From Vibrio echinoideorum (GTDB taxonomy: Bacteria > Pseudomonadota > Gammaproteobacteria > Enterobacterales > Vibrionaceae): a stretch of 64,000 bases of DNA. Below the pieces are notes generated by a model that made no database searches, had not been told where the DNA came from, and saw only the letters and a list, made by a program, of their open reading frames with translations. The stretch covers positions 248,001 to 312,000 of the forward strand of contig NZ_AP025483.1 in assembly GCF_024347455.1 (NCBI RefSeq), written 5' to 3'. Below are positions 22,172 to 31,258 of this stretch, one piece after another. Every line of letters starts with the position of its first letter. Within the stretch, counting starts at the first letter, position 1. Made by a program: the position numbers and the translations under genes.

Positions 22172-24733
22172 CTAGAACAGCTCTTCTACGGCTTCGCCTG
22201 ATGACGTTGAGTAGATATCATCGTTGAAACGTTCAGTGATGTACTCGGTTGGCTCTGTGCCTTTTTCGAAGTACTCGAACATTGATGAGCTATCGAACTT
22301 GTTCGTCAGTAAGCCAGTTTCACGGTCGATACGAACACGGATGATGTTTTCCGGAAGTTCTTTACGCTGCGCAGGTACACCTGCTAATGCAGTGCCCATG
22401 AAATCAACCCATGCCGGTTCTGCTGTTTTAGCGCCAGCTTCTGCACCTGTAATCTGGTTTTTACCAAGGTTCGAGTTTGCTTTGGTTCTACCTAGGTTAC
22501 GGTTGTGGTTATCAAAGCCAACCCACACCGTTGCAACCATGCCAGGGCCGTAGCCGCTGTACCAAGTATCTTTCGAGTCATTGGTGGTACCAGTTTTGCC
22601 GCCAATATCACGACGTTTTAACGGCTGAGCACGCCAGCCTGTACCATTCCAACCAGTGCCTGCACTCCAATCACCGCCGCCCCAGATGTTGCTGTACATC
22701 ATTTCACGAACTAGGAATGCGTTCTGCTCAGAGATCACTTGAGGTGCGTATTGCACTTTGGCATCGACATCTTGCTCTGCAAATTCATCGGCCATTGGAT
22801 CTGTGGCAGCTTTCTGATCGCAATTGTCCTTACAAACCACTTTTGGTGTCGCTTCAAATTCAGTTTCACCAAATGGGGTTTCAATATGGCTGATGTAGAA
22901 CGGTTCTACGTAGTAGCCGCCATTAGCGAATACCGAGTAACCTTGCGCTACTTTCATTGGTGTTAAGCTGCCAGCACCCAGCGCAATAGTTTCTGAGCGA
23001 GGCACTTCATCAATATCAAAACCAAAACGTGTTAGATAATTACGAGTGTCATCCAAACCCACTTCACGAAGCACACGCACAGCCATTACGTTTTTAGATT
23101 GAGCTAAGCCAATGCGTAAACGCGTAGGACCCACGTATGTCGGTGGTGAGTTCTTTGGTCGCCATGCCGTACCTTGGCTCTTATCCCATTGGTTGATAGG
23201 TGCATCGTTGATCAGTGATGCCAGCGTTAAGCCTTTATCAATTGCCGCTGAGTAGATAAATGGTTTGATGCCAGAACCGACTTGACGAACAGATTGCGTC
23301 GCACGGTTAAATTTGTTGTGAACAAAGTTAAAGCCACCGACCATCGACAATATCGCGCCGTTGTTCGGGTTCATGGCAACAAAAGCAGTATTCGCATTGG
23401 GTACTTGGCTTAATCGCCATACAACCGGTGTTTCAGGTTCAGTTGTTGCTGATTCTTCTGTTGGCTCTTCAGAGACTTCGTCACCTGTAATCGCTTCATG
23501 GCGAACCCAAATTTGCTCACCAACCGCAACAATTTCTTTCGCTTGAGAAGGAGCAGGGCCTTGGCGGTTGTCTGTTAGGAACTTACGCGCCCAGTTCATG
23601 CCCTGCCATTCGATAGAGCCTTCACCTTGGTTTTTAACCCAGATTTGTGCGCTTTTCGAATCAACGGCCGTAACAACCGCTGGGACTAGGTCACCATAGG
23701 TTGGTTGAGACTTCAGATGCTTAACGATTTGTTCATGATCCCAAGCCGATTGCGCGGTTTGCCACAATACTTTTTCAGCACCGCGGTAACCGTGACGCTC
23801 ATCGTAACCAAGTAGGTTTTTAATCGCGGCTTGGTTAGCAGCTTTTTGAAGTTTTGAATCAACAGTCGTGTAAACCTTCATACCTGACGTATAAGCGGCT
23901 TCACCGTAGCGTTCAACCATCCAAGCTCGTGCTACTTCAGCAACATAGGGTGCGCTCAGTTCAATCTCTGCACCGTGGTATTTCGATATCAATGTCTCGC
24001 TACGAGCTTCATCGAACTCTGATTGAGTGATGTATTTCTCGTCTAACATACGACGTAATACCACGTTACGACGGTGAGTCGCGCGCTCAATCGAATAGAT
24101 AGGGTTCATCGTGGATGGTGCTTTTGGCATACCCGCCAGTGTAGCAATTTCACTCAGGGTAAGCTCAGGGAGATCCTTACCGAAATAAACACGCGCTGCC
24201 GCGCCAAAACCGTACGAGCGGTGACCAAGGAAGATCTTGTTTACATAAAGCTCCATGATCTCTTCTTTGCTAAGCAGTTGCTCGATATGGATCGCAATGA
24301 AGATCTCTTTGATCTTACGCATGATCTTTTTCTCATTAGATAAGAAGAAGTTACGCGCAAGTTGTTGAGTAATGGTACTCGCCCCTTGTTTGGCTGACCC
24401 CGACATCGCAACGACGAGCGCTGCACGGGTGATACCAATTGGATCAATACCTGGGTGTTCGTAGAAACGGCTATCTTCGGTGGCAATCAGGGCCTCAACT
24501 AAGTGGCGAGGGATCTCGTCATAAGTCACTGGGTTACGACGCTTCTCACCAAATTGAGAGATCAATTTACCGTCTTGACTGAAGACTTGCATTGGCGTTT
24601 GGAGTTTTACGTCACGCAGAGTAGCAACATCAGGCAGCTCGGGTTTTACGTAATAATAAAACCCAAAAATTGTACTGACTCCAAGAATCATGCAAATCAA
24701 TGTAAATATGAATAATCGCTTTATGAACTTCAC
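22172..24733 (-). CDS. mrcA: Penicillin-binding protein 1A, peptidoglycan glycosyltransferase/transpeptidase
   Basis: Class A PBP that polymerises and crosslinks peptidoglycan from the inner membrane. The 853-residue protein has an N-terminal membrane anchor (residues 5-28), glycosyltransferase motifs ATEDSRFYEHPGID and GASTITQQLARNFF, an inserted OB-like region, and transpeptidase motifs SGIK (active serine), SKN in GLAQSKNVMAV and KTGTT. It ends in ELF like E. coli PBP1A. The start is a GTG at 24733 after aggga. It is divergent from pilM, an arrangement widespread in gamma-proteobacteria. Confidence 0.96.
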   Translation of the reverse strand: MKFIKRLFIFTLICMILGVSTIFGFYYYVKPELPDVATLRDVKLQTPMQVFSQDGKLISQFGEKRRNPVTYDEIPRHLVEALIATEDSRFYEHPGIDPIGITRAALVVAMSGSAKQGASTITQQLARNFFLSNEKKIMRKIKEIFIAIHIEQLLSKEEIMELYVNKIFLGHRSYGFGAAARVYFGKDLPELTLSEIATLAGMPKAPSTMNPIYSIERATHRRNVVLRRMLDEKYITQSEFDEARSETLISKYHGAEIELSAPYVAEVARAWMVERYGEAAYTSGMKVYTTVDSKLQKAANQAAIKNLLGYDERHGYRGAEKVLWQTAQSAWDHEQIVKHLKSQPTYGDLVPAVVTAVDSKSAQIWVKNQGEGSIEWQGMNWARKFLTDNRQGPAPSQAKEIVAVGEQIWVRHEAITGDEVSEEPTEESATTEPETPVVWRLSQVPNANTAFVAMNPNNGAILSMVGGFNFVHNKFNRATQSVRQVGSGIKPFIYSAAIDKGLTLASLINDAPINQWDKSQGTAWRPKNSPPTYVGPTRLRIGLAQSKNVMAVRVLREVGLDDTRNYLTRFGFDIDEVPRSETIALGAGSLTPMKVAQGYSVFANGGYYVEPFYISHIETPFGETEFEATPKVVCKDNCDQKAATDPMADEFAEQDVDAKVQYAPQVISEQNAFLVREMMYSNIWGGGDWSAGTGWNGTGWRAQPLKRRDIGGKTGTTNDSKDTWYSGYGPGMVATVWVGFDNHNRNLGRTKANSNLGKNQITGAEAGAKTAEPAWVDFMGTALAGVPAQRKELPENIIRVRIDRETGLLTNKFDSSSMFEYFEKGTEPTEYITERFNDDIYSTSSGEAVEELF

Positions 24734-24884
24734 CGGATAATCCCTGATTAGTTAAGGCTGATAAGCAGCAAACCCTTGTACTCTAGGTTAAAAACTTAGC
24801 TTTCGTTTATTAACGCTTATTTAACTAATAATCACAACCCCTAGATAATCAACGAAATGCTTGGCACTTCAGGAGCTAGGTCAC

Positions 24885-25910
24885 ATGGGTTCATCATTAA
24901 TTACAGGTATAGATATAAATCATCACAGCATCAAAGCTGTGGTCCTAAAACCCGTTGGGGAGTCGTATGCCCTAGTGGGATACAAAGAGCTGCCGATTTC
25001 GGACGACATTTTTACAGCTAACCATACTCTGGAGTATCAGAAAACTGTTAAGAAACTCAAAGAACTTAGGAAAGGGCTGCCTTTTGGAAGTCGCAACGTC
25101 TCTATTTCGGTACCGGAGAACACAGTGATCAGCAAAGTACTGCAAATAGAGAGTGATCTAGAAGACAGAGAAAAAGAGTTCTCGATCTATCAAACCTTTG
25201 CTCACCAATCTCCCTTTCCTATCGAGGAGCTGAGTTTAGATTTTGTAAAGCTGGAAGACAAACGATTTGGTAAAGGATCAACAAGCAGCTACCAAGTGTA
25301 TGCGACTCGTAAAGAGGTGGTTGATAGCCGAGCCGATGCGTTAACGAAAGCAGGGTTTAAACCTATCTTGGTTGATACACAGGCACATGGCCTTCTCAAT
25401 ATTTGGCAACTGGCTTCGCGTTTGTATCCAGAAAAAAAGAATTGGTTGCTCGTGGATGTTGGCATCGACCAAACGTCGTTAGGGATTATCCCACAAGGTT
25501 CAGTACCTTTTTATAAAGACCTTGCCTTTGGTACCCAAGATCTTCGCGGTACGGATAAACCTAGTGATATCGAAGGTGGGTTCGTCACAGCCGAGGAGAC
25601 GCACCGATTTATTGTCAATTTAATTGAAAAACTCAAGCGTCAGTTACAGCTCTATTCGTCGGTGAATACGCTTCAACCTATTGCAGGGATATGGCTGATG
25701 GGTGAGGGTGCAAGCACACCGATGCTCATTGATGAGCTAGAGCGACATTTTCAGTTGAGTTGTGAGTCATTGAATCCTTTGTCTTTGTTTGAAAATAAGG
25801 TTGCGAAGAAGCGTCGACTACCTATGGATTGGCAACATTTTGGTATTGCGGCGGGTATGGCAATGAGTGGGCTTAAATGGCAAGGAGAAAAGCATGTTGC
25901 ATCAAATTAA
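24885..25910 (+). CDS. pilM: Type IV pilus assembly protein PilM
   Basis: PilM is a cytoplasmic actin-like ATP-binding protein that joins PilN, PilO and PilP to align the pilus machine across the envelope. The 341-residue product has the FtsA-like start TGIDINHHSIKAV and ATP-site blocks LLVDVGIDQTSLGI and WLMGEGASTPMLI. The ATG at 24885 is preceded by aggag; an upstream TTG lacks support. Its end overlaps the start of pilN by 17 bp, so translation is probably coupled. Confidence 0.94.
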   Translation: MGSSLITGIDINHHSIKAVVLKPVGESYALVGYKELPISDDIFTANHTLEYQKTVKKLKELRKGLPFGSRNVSISVPENTVISKVLQIESDLEDREKEFSIYQTFAHQSPFPIEELSLDFVKLEDKRFGKGSTSSYQVYATRKEVVDSRADALTKAGFKPILVDTQAHGLLNIWQLASRLYPEKKNWLLVDVGIDQTSLGIIPQGSVPFYKDLAFGTQDLRGTDKPSDIEGGFVTAEETHRFIVNLIEKLKRQLQLYSSVNTLQPIAGIWLMGEGASTPMLIDELERHFQLSCESLNPLSLFENKVAKKRRLPMDWQHFGIAAGMAMSGLKWQGEKHVASN

Positions 25911-26493
25911 CCTGCTGCCTTGGCGTGACGAGATTCGAGGTCAGCATAAAAAGCGTTTTGTTCATTTGGTTATTCTCGGCACCATTATAGCGTTCTTGGG
26001 GCAATGGGCGATGGGAAACTATTTTCATGGCCAACACGCCAAGCAGCAATCTCGCCTCAGTTACCTCGATAAGTACATCGCAGAGCTCGACCAGAAGATC
26101 CAATCATTAAAAGTGGCGGAACAAGAACACAAAGCCATTCTTACCAGACTCGATGTTGTGGAGTCATTACAACTCGGTCGCAATAAAACTACCGACTTTA
26201 TGAACCTGATGCCTGAGTTGATTCCCGAGGGTGTGTATGTCGACAAGATAAAGATGAATGGTCAGGAGATTGAAATGTCGGGCATTAGCGACAGTACTGC
26301 TCGTCTCGCTACGATGTTGGACAACCTCGAGCGTTCAGATTCTCTGAAAGGGGTCGAGATGCACTCTATCGTTCATAACCGCAAGCGCTTTAATAAAGAG
26401 TTTCAGACCTTCAAGGTCTCTTTTGTGTTTAGCCCTGTGTCTTTAGAAAGCACAACCGCGAGCAGAAAAGAGAAGGGGGCGCATCATGGCTAA
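25894..26493 (+). CDS. pilN: Type IV pilus assembly protein PilN
   Basis: Inner membrane bitopic protein; its cytoplasmic INLLPWR motif binds PilM. The 199-residue protein begins MLHQINLLPWRDE, then a membrane segment (about residues 24-41), a coiled coil (SRLSYLDKYIAELDQKIQSL) and a periplasmic ferredoxin-like fold. The ATG at 25894 follows aaggaga and matches the family; a start 27 bp earlier is in frame. It overlaps pilM by 17 bp and pilO by 8 bp. Confidence 0.94.
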   Translation: MLHQINLLPWRDEIRGQHKKRFVHLVILGTIIAFLGQWAMGNYFHGQHAKQQSRLSYLDKYIAELDQKIQSLKVAEQEHKAILTRLDVVESLQLGRNKTTDFMNLMPELIPEGVYVDKIKMNGQEIEMSGISDSTARLATMLDNLERSDSLKGVEMHSIVHNRKRFNKEFQTFKVSFVFSPVSLESTTASRKEKGAHHG

Positions 26494-27115
26494 CCTTCAA
26501 AATAAGATTAGTTGGCAAAACAGGATGAGTTTGCGAGAGCTCGATGTTGATGAGATCACTGAATGGCCTTTGTTGCCTCAACTGCTAGTGATTATGGTGT
26601 TAATGGTGCTTATCCAAGGGGTAGGGACTTGGCTCTATATTCTGCCGTTGGACGATGAACTTCAACAGATGAAGCAACAAGAGCAGACGCTTAAAGCCAC
26701 TTTGAGAATTAAAGCCAATAAGGTGGCGGCTTTGCCTAAGCTGCAGAGCCAACTAGATGAGTTGACCAGTCGCTACGACTACCTATTAGAGCAACTACCG
26801 GTTCAGAAAGAGCTAGCCAGCATGTTGGCCTCAGTGAATGAGCTTGGGTTGGATAATAAACTGACGTTTACGCGGATTGATTGGGGACAGAAGCAAAACA
26901 AGGCGTTCCTGTATCTATTGCCACTCAATATCGAACTGACTGGTGATTACCACGAGATTGGTGATTTCTCTGCGGCCATCGCTAAGCTGCCGCGCATTAT
27001 TAGCTTTGATGATGTGAATTGGCAACGAGTCAGTCAAGAAAGCAGCACACTGCATTTTAGGGTTCGAGCTTATACCTACCAGTTCAAAGCGGAGGTCAAT
27101 GATGAAACCCAGTAA
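26486..27115 (+). CDS. pilO: Type IV pilus assembly protein PilO
   Basis: PilO pairs with PilN in the inner membrane alignment complex. The 209-residue protein has a cytoplasmic N-terminus, one membrane segment (about residues 33-53, LLVIMVLMVLIQGVGTWLYI), a coiled coil rich in Gln/Lys (ELQQMKQQEQTLKATL) and a periplasmic domain. The ATG follows aaggggg. It overlaps both neighbours, consistent with a compact pilMNOPQ operon. Confidence 0.93.
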   Translation: MANLQNKISWQNRMSLRELDVDEITEWPLLPQLLVIMVLMVLIQGVGTWLYILPLDDELQQMKQQEQTLKATLRIKANKVAALPKLQSQLDELTSRYDYLLEQLPVQKELASMLASVNELGLDNKLTFTRIDWGQKQNKAFLYLLPLNIELTGDYHEIGDFSAAIAKLPRIISFDDVNWQRVSQESSTLHFRVRAYTYQFKAEVNDETQ

Positions 27116-27620
27116 CGTGCTTTATTCCATATTGTTACTGCTTGTGTTGTCGGGCTGCAAAGCGAACGAGGATTCGTTAGATGACTTTGTTGTACACGTC
27201 GAAGCTAAGGCCAGGAAAGAGGTGGATCAGCTTGTCCCGGTCACTGAATTTTCAGCCGCTATTTATCAACGTCGAGCTTTTCGTCCCCCCTTTGAACTTC
27301 CTAAAGAAGCGATCGTGCAAAACCAACCTTTGGTTAAGAAAAACTGTTGGCAGCCTAGTGTTCGCTCTCGGAATGGCAAGTTAGAAAAGTACCCGCTGAG
27401 CAAGCTGCGTTTAAAAGGCGTAATGGGAAGTGGTTCAAATGTACTTGGATTAGTGCAAACGCCGAGAGGCAACGTTGTGAATGTAAAGAAAGGCCAATTC
27501 ATCGGCTTAAATAACGGTCGGGTCACTAAAGTGACAAGCCAGTACGTTCTGATAAATGAAACTCTTCCAGATGGCCTAGGTTGTTGGCACAAACGCAACG
27601 TTAGGTTAGCTCTGAAGTAA
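27102..27620 (+). CDS. pilP: Type IV pilus lipoprotein PilP
   Basis: PilP is an inner membrane lipoprotein that links PilNO to the secretin PilQ. The 172-residue product has a signal peptide with lipobox LSGC (cysteine near residue 19), an extended linker and a C-terminal beta domain (LRLKGVMGS to LPDGLGCWHKR). Two adjacent ATG codons exist; the second (27102) is chosen because ggagg at 27091 is then 6 bases away. It overlaps pilO by 14 bp. Confidence 0.93.
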   Translation: MKPSNVLYSILLLLVLSGCKANEDSLDDFVVHVEAKARKEVDQLVPVTEFSAAIYQRRAFRPPFELPKEAIVQNQPLVKKNCWQPSVRSRNGKLEKYPLSKLRLKGVMGSGSNVLGLVQTPRGNVVNVKKGQFIGLNNGRVTKVTSQYVLINETLPDGLGCWHKRNVRLALK

Positions 27621-27655
27621 ACCAATGTCACATGATGTGGATATGAGATGTAACT

Positions 27656-29371
27656 ATGATTAAAGGAATAAGTGGGATAGTGAACAAAGCGCTGCAAGGC
27701 ATTGTGTTGTCTTTGATGTTGTTTTTTACGGTAACGATTCACGCCGAAACCTCCAACAAGTTGGAGAATATTGATTTCAGGGTAAATAAAGACAAAGACG
27801 CGATCATCATTATCGAATTGGCAACCACCACTGCGGTTGTCGATGTTCAGCGAGTGCAAGAGGGCTTAAGTATTGAGTTGATCAATACTCAGGTAGACGA
27901 CGATAAACTGTATCTACTGGACGTCAGGGATTTTGCGACCTTAGTTGAGGGTATTGAAGTCTTTAGAGAATCGCCGAGCACTCGGCTGTTGGTAAACATC
28001 TCCAATGACTACCAATATGAGTACAACCTTAAAGGACGCTTTATTGAGGTTGTTGTGAGTCAGCCTAAGGTCGATAAAGCGGCGGTTGAGAAAAGCATCT
28101 TGGAAAAAGAAGGCAAGCTGATATCGATTAACTTCCAAGACATTCCTGTTCGTAATGTTCTTCAATTGATAGCCGATTACAATGATTTCAACTTAGTGGT
28201 GTCTGATTCGGTCTCAGGAAATTTAACTTTACGGTTAGATGGCGTCCCTTGGCAGCAAGTTCTCGACATTATCTTGCAAGTTAAAGGATTGGATAAACGC
28301 GTTGATGGTAACGTTATCTTAGTGGCACCAAAAGCTGAGCTCGATCTTCGCGAGCAACAAGCGTTAGAAAAATCTCGCTTAGAAGAGGAGTTGGGAGAGC
28401 TTAAGTCGGAAATTATCAAGATTAACTTTGCCAAAGCGACCGATATCGCAGACATGATTGGCGGTGATGGCTCGGTGAGTATGCTGTCTGATCGAGGTTC
28501 AATTACTATTGATGAGCGTACCAACTCGCTTTTGATTCGAGAGCTAGAAGAAAACATTACGGTGATAAGAGGCATTATTGAATCCTTGGATATCCCGGTA
28601 AAACAAGTACAGATAGAGGCACGCATTGTGACGGTTACTGAGGGTAACCTTGATGAACTTGGGGTACGTTGGGGCGTTTCTTCAACAAATGGTAGCTTCA
28701 CTGTTGGCGGTTCGATAGAAGGTAACCATTTATCTTCAATTACTCCTTATGACGACAATAGTGGAAACAGCGTGATTGATGACTTTCTAAATGTAAACTT
28801 GGGTGCGACATCTCCGAATGCTTCAAGCATTGCTTTTCAGGTTGCTAAGCTCGGTTCTGATACTCTGCTCGACCTTGAGTTATCAGCACTACAACAAGAG
28901 TCGAAAGCCGAAATTATTTCTAGCCCACGATTAATCACCACCAATAAAAAACCGGCTTATATTGAGCAAGGCACGGAAATTCCCTATTTAGAGTCCTCTT
29001 CTAGTGGTGCAACATCGGTCGCATTTAAGAAAGCGGTATTGAGTCTGAAGGTGACACCGCAGATCACGCCAGATAATCGCTTGGTGTTGGATTTGAGTGT
29101 GACTCAAGATAGACCAGGGCAAGTTGTGAAAACGGGAACAGGTGAGGCTGTGGCCATTGATACCCAAAGGATTGGCACGCAAGTGCTTGTTAATAATGGT
29201 GAAACGGTCGTGCTCGGTGGGATTTTTCAACACAGTGTCAGCAGCACGGTCGATAAAGTTCCTCTGTTGGGAGACTTGCCAGTTTTAGGCGAATTGTTCC
29301 GTCGCAGCTATGAAAATGTGGGCAAAAGTGAACTACTTATTTTTGTTACACCTAAAGTTGTGATTCAGTAA
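27656..29371 (+). CDS. pilQ: Type IV pilus secretin PilQ
   Basis: PilQ forms the outer membrane pore through which the pilus passes and is also needed for DNA uptake in vibrios. The 571-residue protein has a signal peptide (cleavage after HAE, about residue 27), an AMIN-type domain, an STN/N0 domain (ISINFQDIPVRNVLQLIADY), an N1 domain and the secretin core with VPLLGDLPVLGELFRR. Shorter than PilQ of Neisseria, near the V. cholerae size. It is the last gene of the pilMNOPQ run. Confidence 0.95.
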   Translation: MIKGISGIVNKALQGIVLSLMLFFTVTIHAETSNKLENIDFRVNKDKDAIIIIELATTTAVVDVQRVQEGLSIELINTQVDDDKLYLLDVRDFATLVEGIEVFRESPSTRLLVNISNDYQYEYNLKGRFIEVVVSQPKVDKAAVEKSILEKEGKLISINFQDIPVRNVLQLIADYNDFNLVVSDSVSGNLTLRLDGVPWQQVLDIILQVKGLDKRVDGNVILVAPKAELDLREQQALEKSRLEEELGELKSEIIKINFAKATDIADMIGGDGSVSMLSDRGSITIDERTNSLLIRELEENITVIRGIIESLDIPVKQVQIEARIVTVTEGNLDELGVRWGVSSTNGSFTVGGSIEGNHLSSITPYDDNSGNSVIDDFLNVNLGATSPNASSIAFQVAKLGSDTLLDLELSALQQESKAEIISSPRLITTNKKPAYIEQGTEIPYLESSSSGATSVAFKKAVLSLKVTPQITPDNRLVLDLSVTQDRPGQVVKTGTGEAVAIDTQRIGTQVLVNNGETVVLGGIFQHSVSSTVDKVPLLGDLPVLGELFRRSYENVGKSELLIFVTPKVVIQ

Positions 29372-29403
29372 TGAACAATTAGATTAAAAATAAAGTTGCA
29401 TTA

Positions 29404-29466
29404 GTGGCACCTAACCTTGATAATTTCGGGTCTTATCACGAATTATCTGTGAGGAATCGGTGCCAC
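29404..29466 (+). promoter_or_regulatory. Nested stem structure between pilQ and aroK
   Basis: Outer arms gtggcacc (29404-29411) and ggtgccac (29459-29466) enclose inner arms gataatt (29419-29425) and aattatc (29441-29447). It lies in the 176-bp gap before aroK. A loose T-rich stretch follows (ccttttaattt), so it may be a weak terminator for pilQ or an aroK leader. Function unknown. Confidence 0.55.
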
Positions 29467-29547
29467 GGGCCTTTTAATTTCAGTACTTGTACTGACCTAC
29501 CTTGTGGCGATGTCATTGAATTAACGTTGTAAATTACTGCTAAAAAC

Positions 29548-30066
29548 ATGGCTGAGAAACGCAATATTTTTCTTGTTGGTCCAATGGGCGCCGGCAAAAG
29601 TACAATTGGTAGACACCTAGCTTCCCAACTTCATATGGAGTTTTTAGACTCTGACACTGTGATCGAAGAGCGCACTGGCGCAGACATCGCATGGGTTTTT
29701 GATGTTGAGGGCGAAGATGGTTTCCGTAAACGCGAAGAATCTGTAATCAACGATCTGACAGAAGAACAAGGTATTGTTCTTGCGACAGGTGGTGGTTCAG
29801 TGCTGAGCAAAGAAAACCGTAACCGTCTATCTGCACGAGGCATTGTTGTATACCTAGAGACAACAATTGAAAAGCAACTTGCTCGCACTAACCGCGACAA
29901 GAAACGCCCTCTACTTCAAACAGACAACCCGCGTGACGTGCTAGAAGATCTAGCTGTATCCCGCAACACACTATACGAGGAAGTGTCGGACTACACAGTT
30001 CGTACTGACGACCAAAGTGCAAAAGTGGTAGCCAACCAGATCGTAAAAATGCTAGAAGAACGTTAA
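29548..30066 (+). CDS. aroK: Shikimate kinase I
   Basis: AroK phosphorylates shikimate in the common aromatic pathway. The 172-residue product has the Walker A loop [14 protein letters not shown] near residue 10, [13 protein letters not shown] for shikimate binding, and LATGGGSVL. Length equals E. coli AroK (173). No clear Shine-Dalgarno precedes the ATG. aroB follows at 24 bp and they form one transcript with damX and dam. Confidence 0.96.
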   Translation: MAEKRNIFLVGPMGAGKSTIGRHLASQLHMEFLDSDTVIEERTGADIAWVFDVEGEDGFRKREESVINDLTEEQGIVLATGGGSVLSKENRNRLSARGIVVYLETTIEKQLARTNRDKKRPLLQTDNPRDVLEDLAVSRNTLYEEVSDYTVRTDDQSAKVVANQIVKMLEER

Positions 30067-30090
30067 GTTCATTTTTCGGAGAGCAAACCC

Positions 30091-31179
30091 ATGGAACGGA
30101 TTACGGTCAATCTAGCTGAGCGTAGCTACCCAATCTCTATTGGCGCCGGGTTATTTGAAGACCCGGCGTACCTTTCTTTTTTATCAGGCAAACAGAAAGT
30201 TGTTGTTATCAGTAATGTGACAGTAGCGCCTCTTTATGCTGATAAAATTTTATCGCTATTGGATCAAGTAGGCTGTCAAACTTCTCTTTTAGAGTTGCCA
30301 GACGGTGAGCAGTACAAAACCCTCGAAACGTTCAACTCAGTGATGAGCTACATGCTTGAAGGGAATTACAGCCGCGATGTGGTTGTGATTGCTTTAGGTG
30401 GTGGTGTTATCGGTGATTTGGTCGGTTTTGCTGCATCTTGTTATCAACGCGGTATTGATTTCATTCAAATCCCGACGACACTTCTTTCTCAAGTGGATTC
30501 CTCTGTAGGTGGTAAAACCGCAGTGAACCATCCTCTTGGTAAGAATATGATCGGCGCTTTTTACCAACCAAAATCTGTCATCATTGATATTCACTGTTTA
30601 TCAACGCTTCCTGAGCGTGAGTTCGCAGCGGGTATTGCTGAGGTAATCAAATACGGCATCATTTACGATGAAGCCTTCTTTGATTGGTTGGAACTGAATC
30701 TAGAGAAACTTTATCAACTTGATGAAGAAGCACTGATTACCGCAATTGCTCGTTGTTGTGCAATTAAGGCAGAAGTGGTTGCTCTAGATGAAAAAGAGTC
30801 AGGAATCAGAGCGTTATTGAACCTAGGTCATACATTTGGTCATGCGATCGAAGCTGAACTAGGCTATGGTAATTGGCTACATGGTGAAGCTGTGTCTTCA
30901 GGAACTGTAATGGCAGCGAAAACCGCTCAATTACAGGGACTGATCTCTCAGCAGCAGCTTGAGCGAATTATTTCTATACTCAAGGATGCGAAACTGCCAG
31001 TTCATACGCCAGAAAGCATGTCTTTTGAAGACTTTATGAAGCACATGATGCGTGATAAAAAAGTGCTGTCTGGTCAATTACGCCTGGTATTACCAACAAG
31101 TATTGGTACTGCTGAAGTGGTTGCTGATGTGCCTCAGGACATCATTAAACAAGCGATTGATTTCTGCCGTACTCTTTAA
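30091..31179 (+). CDS. aroB: 3-dehydroquinate synthase
   Basis: AroB converts DAHP to 3-dehydroquinate using NAD and a divalent metal. The 362-residue protein has [48 protein letters not shown] and the metal-binding [13 protein letters not shown] with LHGEAVSSG. ggagag precedes the ATG. It belongs to the aroK-aroB-damX-dam cluster known from E. coli. Confidence 0.97.
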   Translation: MERITVNLAERSYPISIGAGLFEDPAYLSFLSGKQKVVVISNVTVAPLYADKILSLLDQVGCQTSLLELPDGEQYKTLETFNSVMSYMLEGNYSRDVVVIALGGGVIGDLVGFAASCYQRGIDFIQIPTTLLSQVDSSVGGKTAVNHPLGKNMIGAFYQPKSVIIDIHCLSTLPEREFAAGIAEVIKYGIIYDEAFFDWLELNLEKLYQLDEEALITAIARCCAIKAEVVALDEKESGIRALLNLGHTFGHAIEAELGYGNWLHGEAVSSGTVMAAKTAQLQGLISQQQLERIISILKDAKLPVHTPESMSFEDFMKHMMRDKKVLSGQLRLVLPTSIGTAEVVADVPQDIIKQAIDFCRTL

Positions 31180-31258
31180 ATTTGGTTGTGAGGTTGCCTA
31201 GCTAAACTCTAGGCAACTGAAGCGTTTTACTGATCGGTCTTATCAGTAGGGATCCCCA

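Noticed and set aside
22477..22893. Plus-strand frame within mrcA
   Set aside because: His/Gln/Arg-rich noise opposite a well-supported PBP1A gene.
27266..27859. 197-codon minus frame across pilP and pilQ start
   Set aside because: No motif, and it spans two confident genes on the other strand.
28177..28701. Long antisense reading frame within pilQ
   Set aside because: It is Ser/Thr-rich, has no family signature and lies fully opposite a clear secretin gene.
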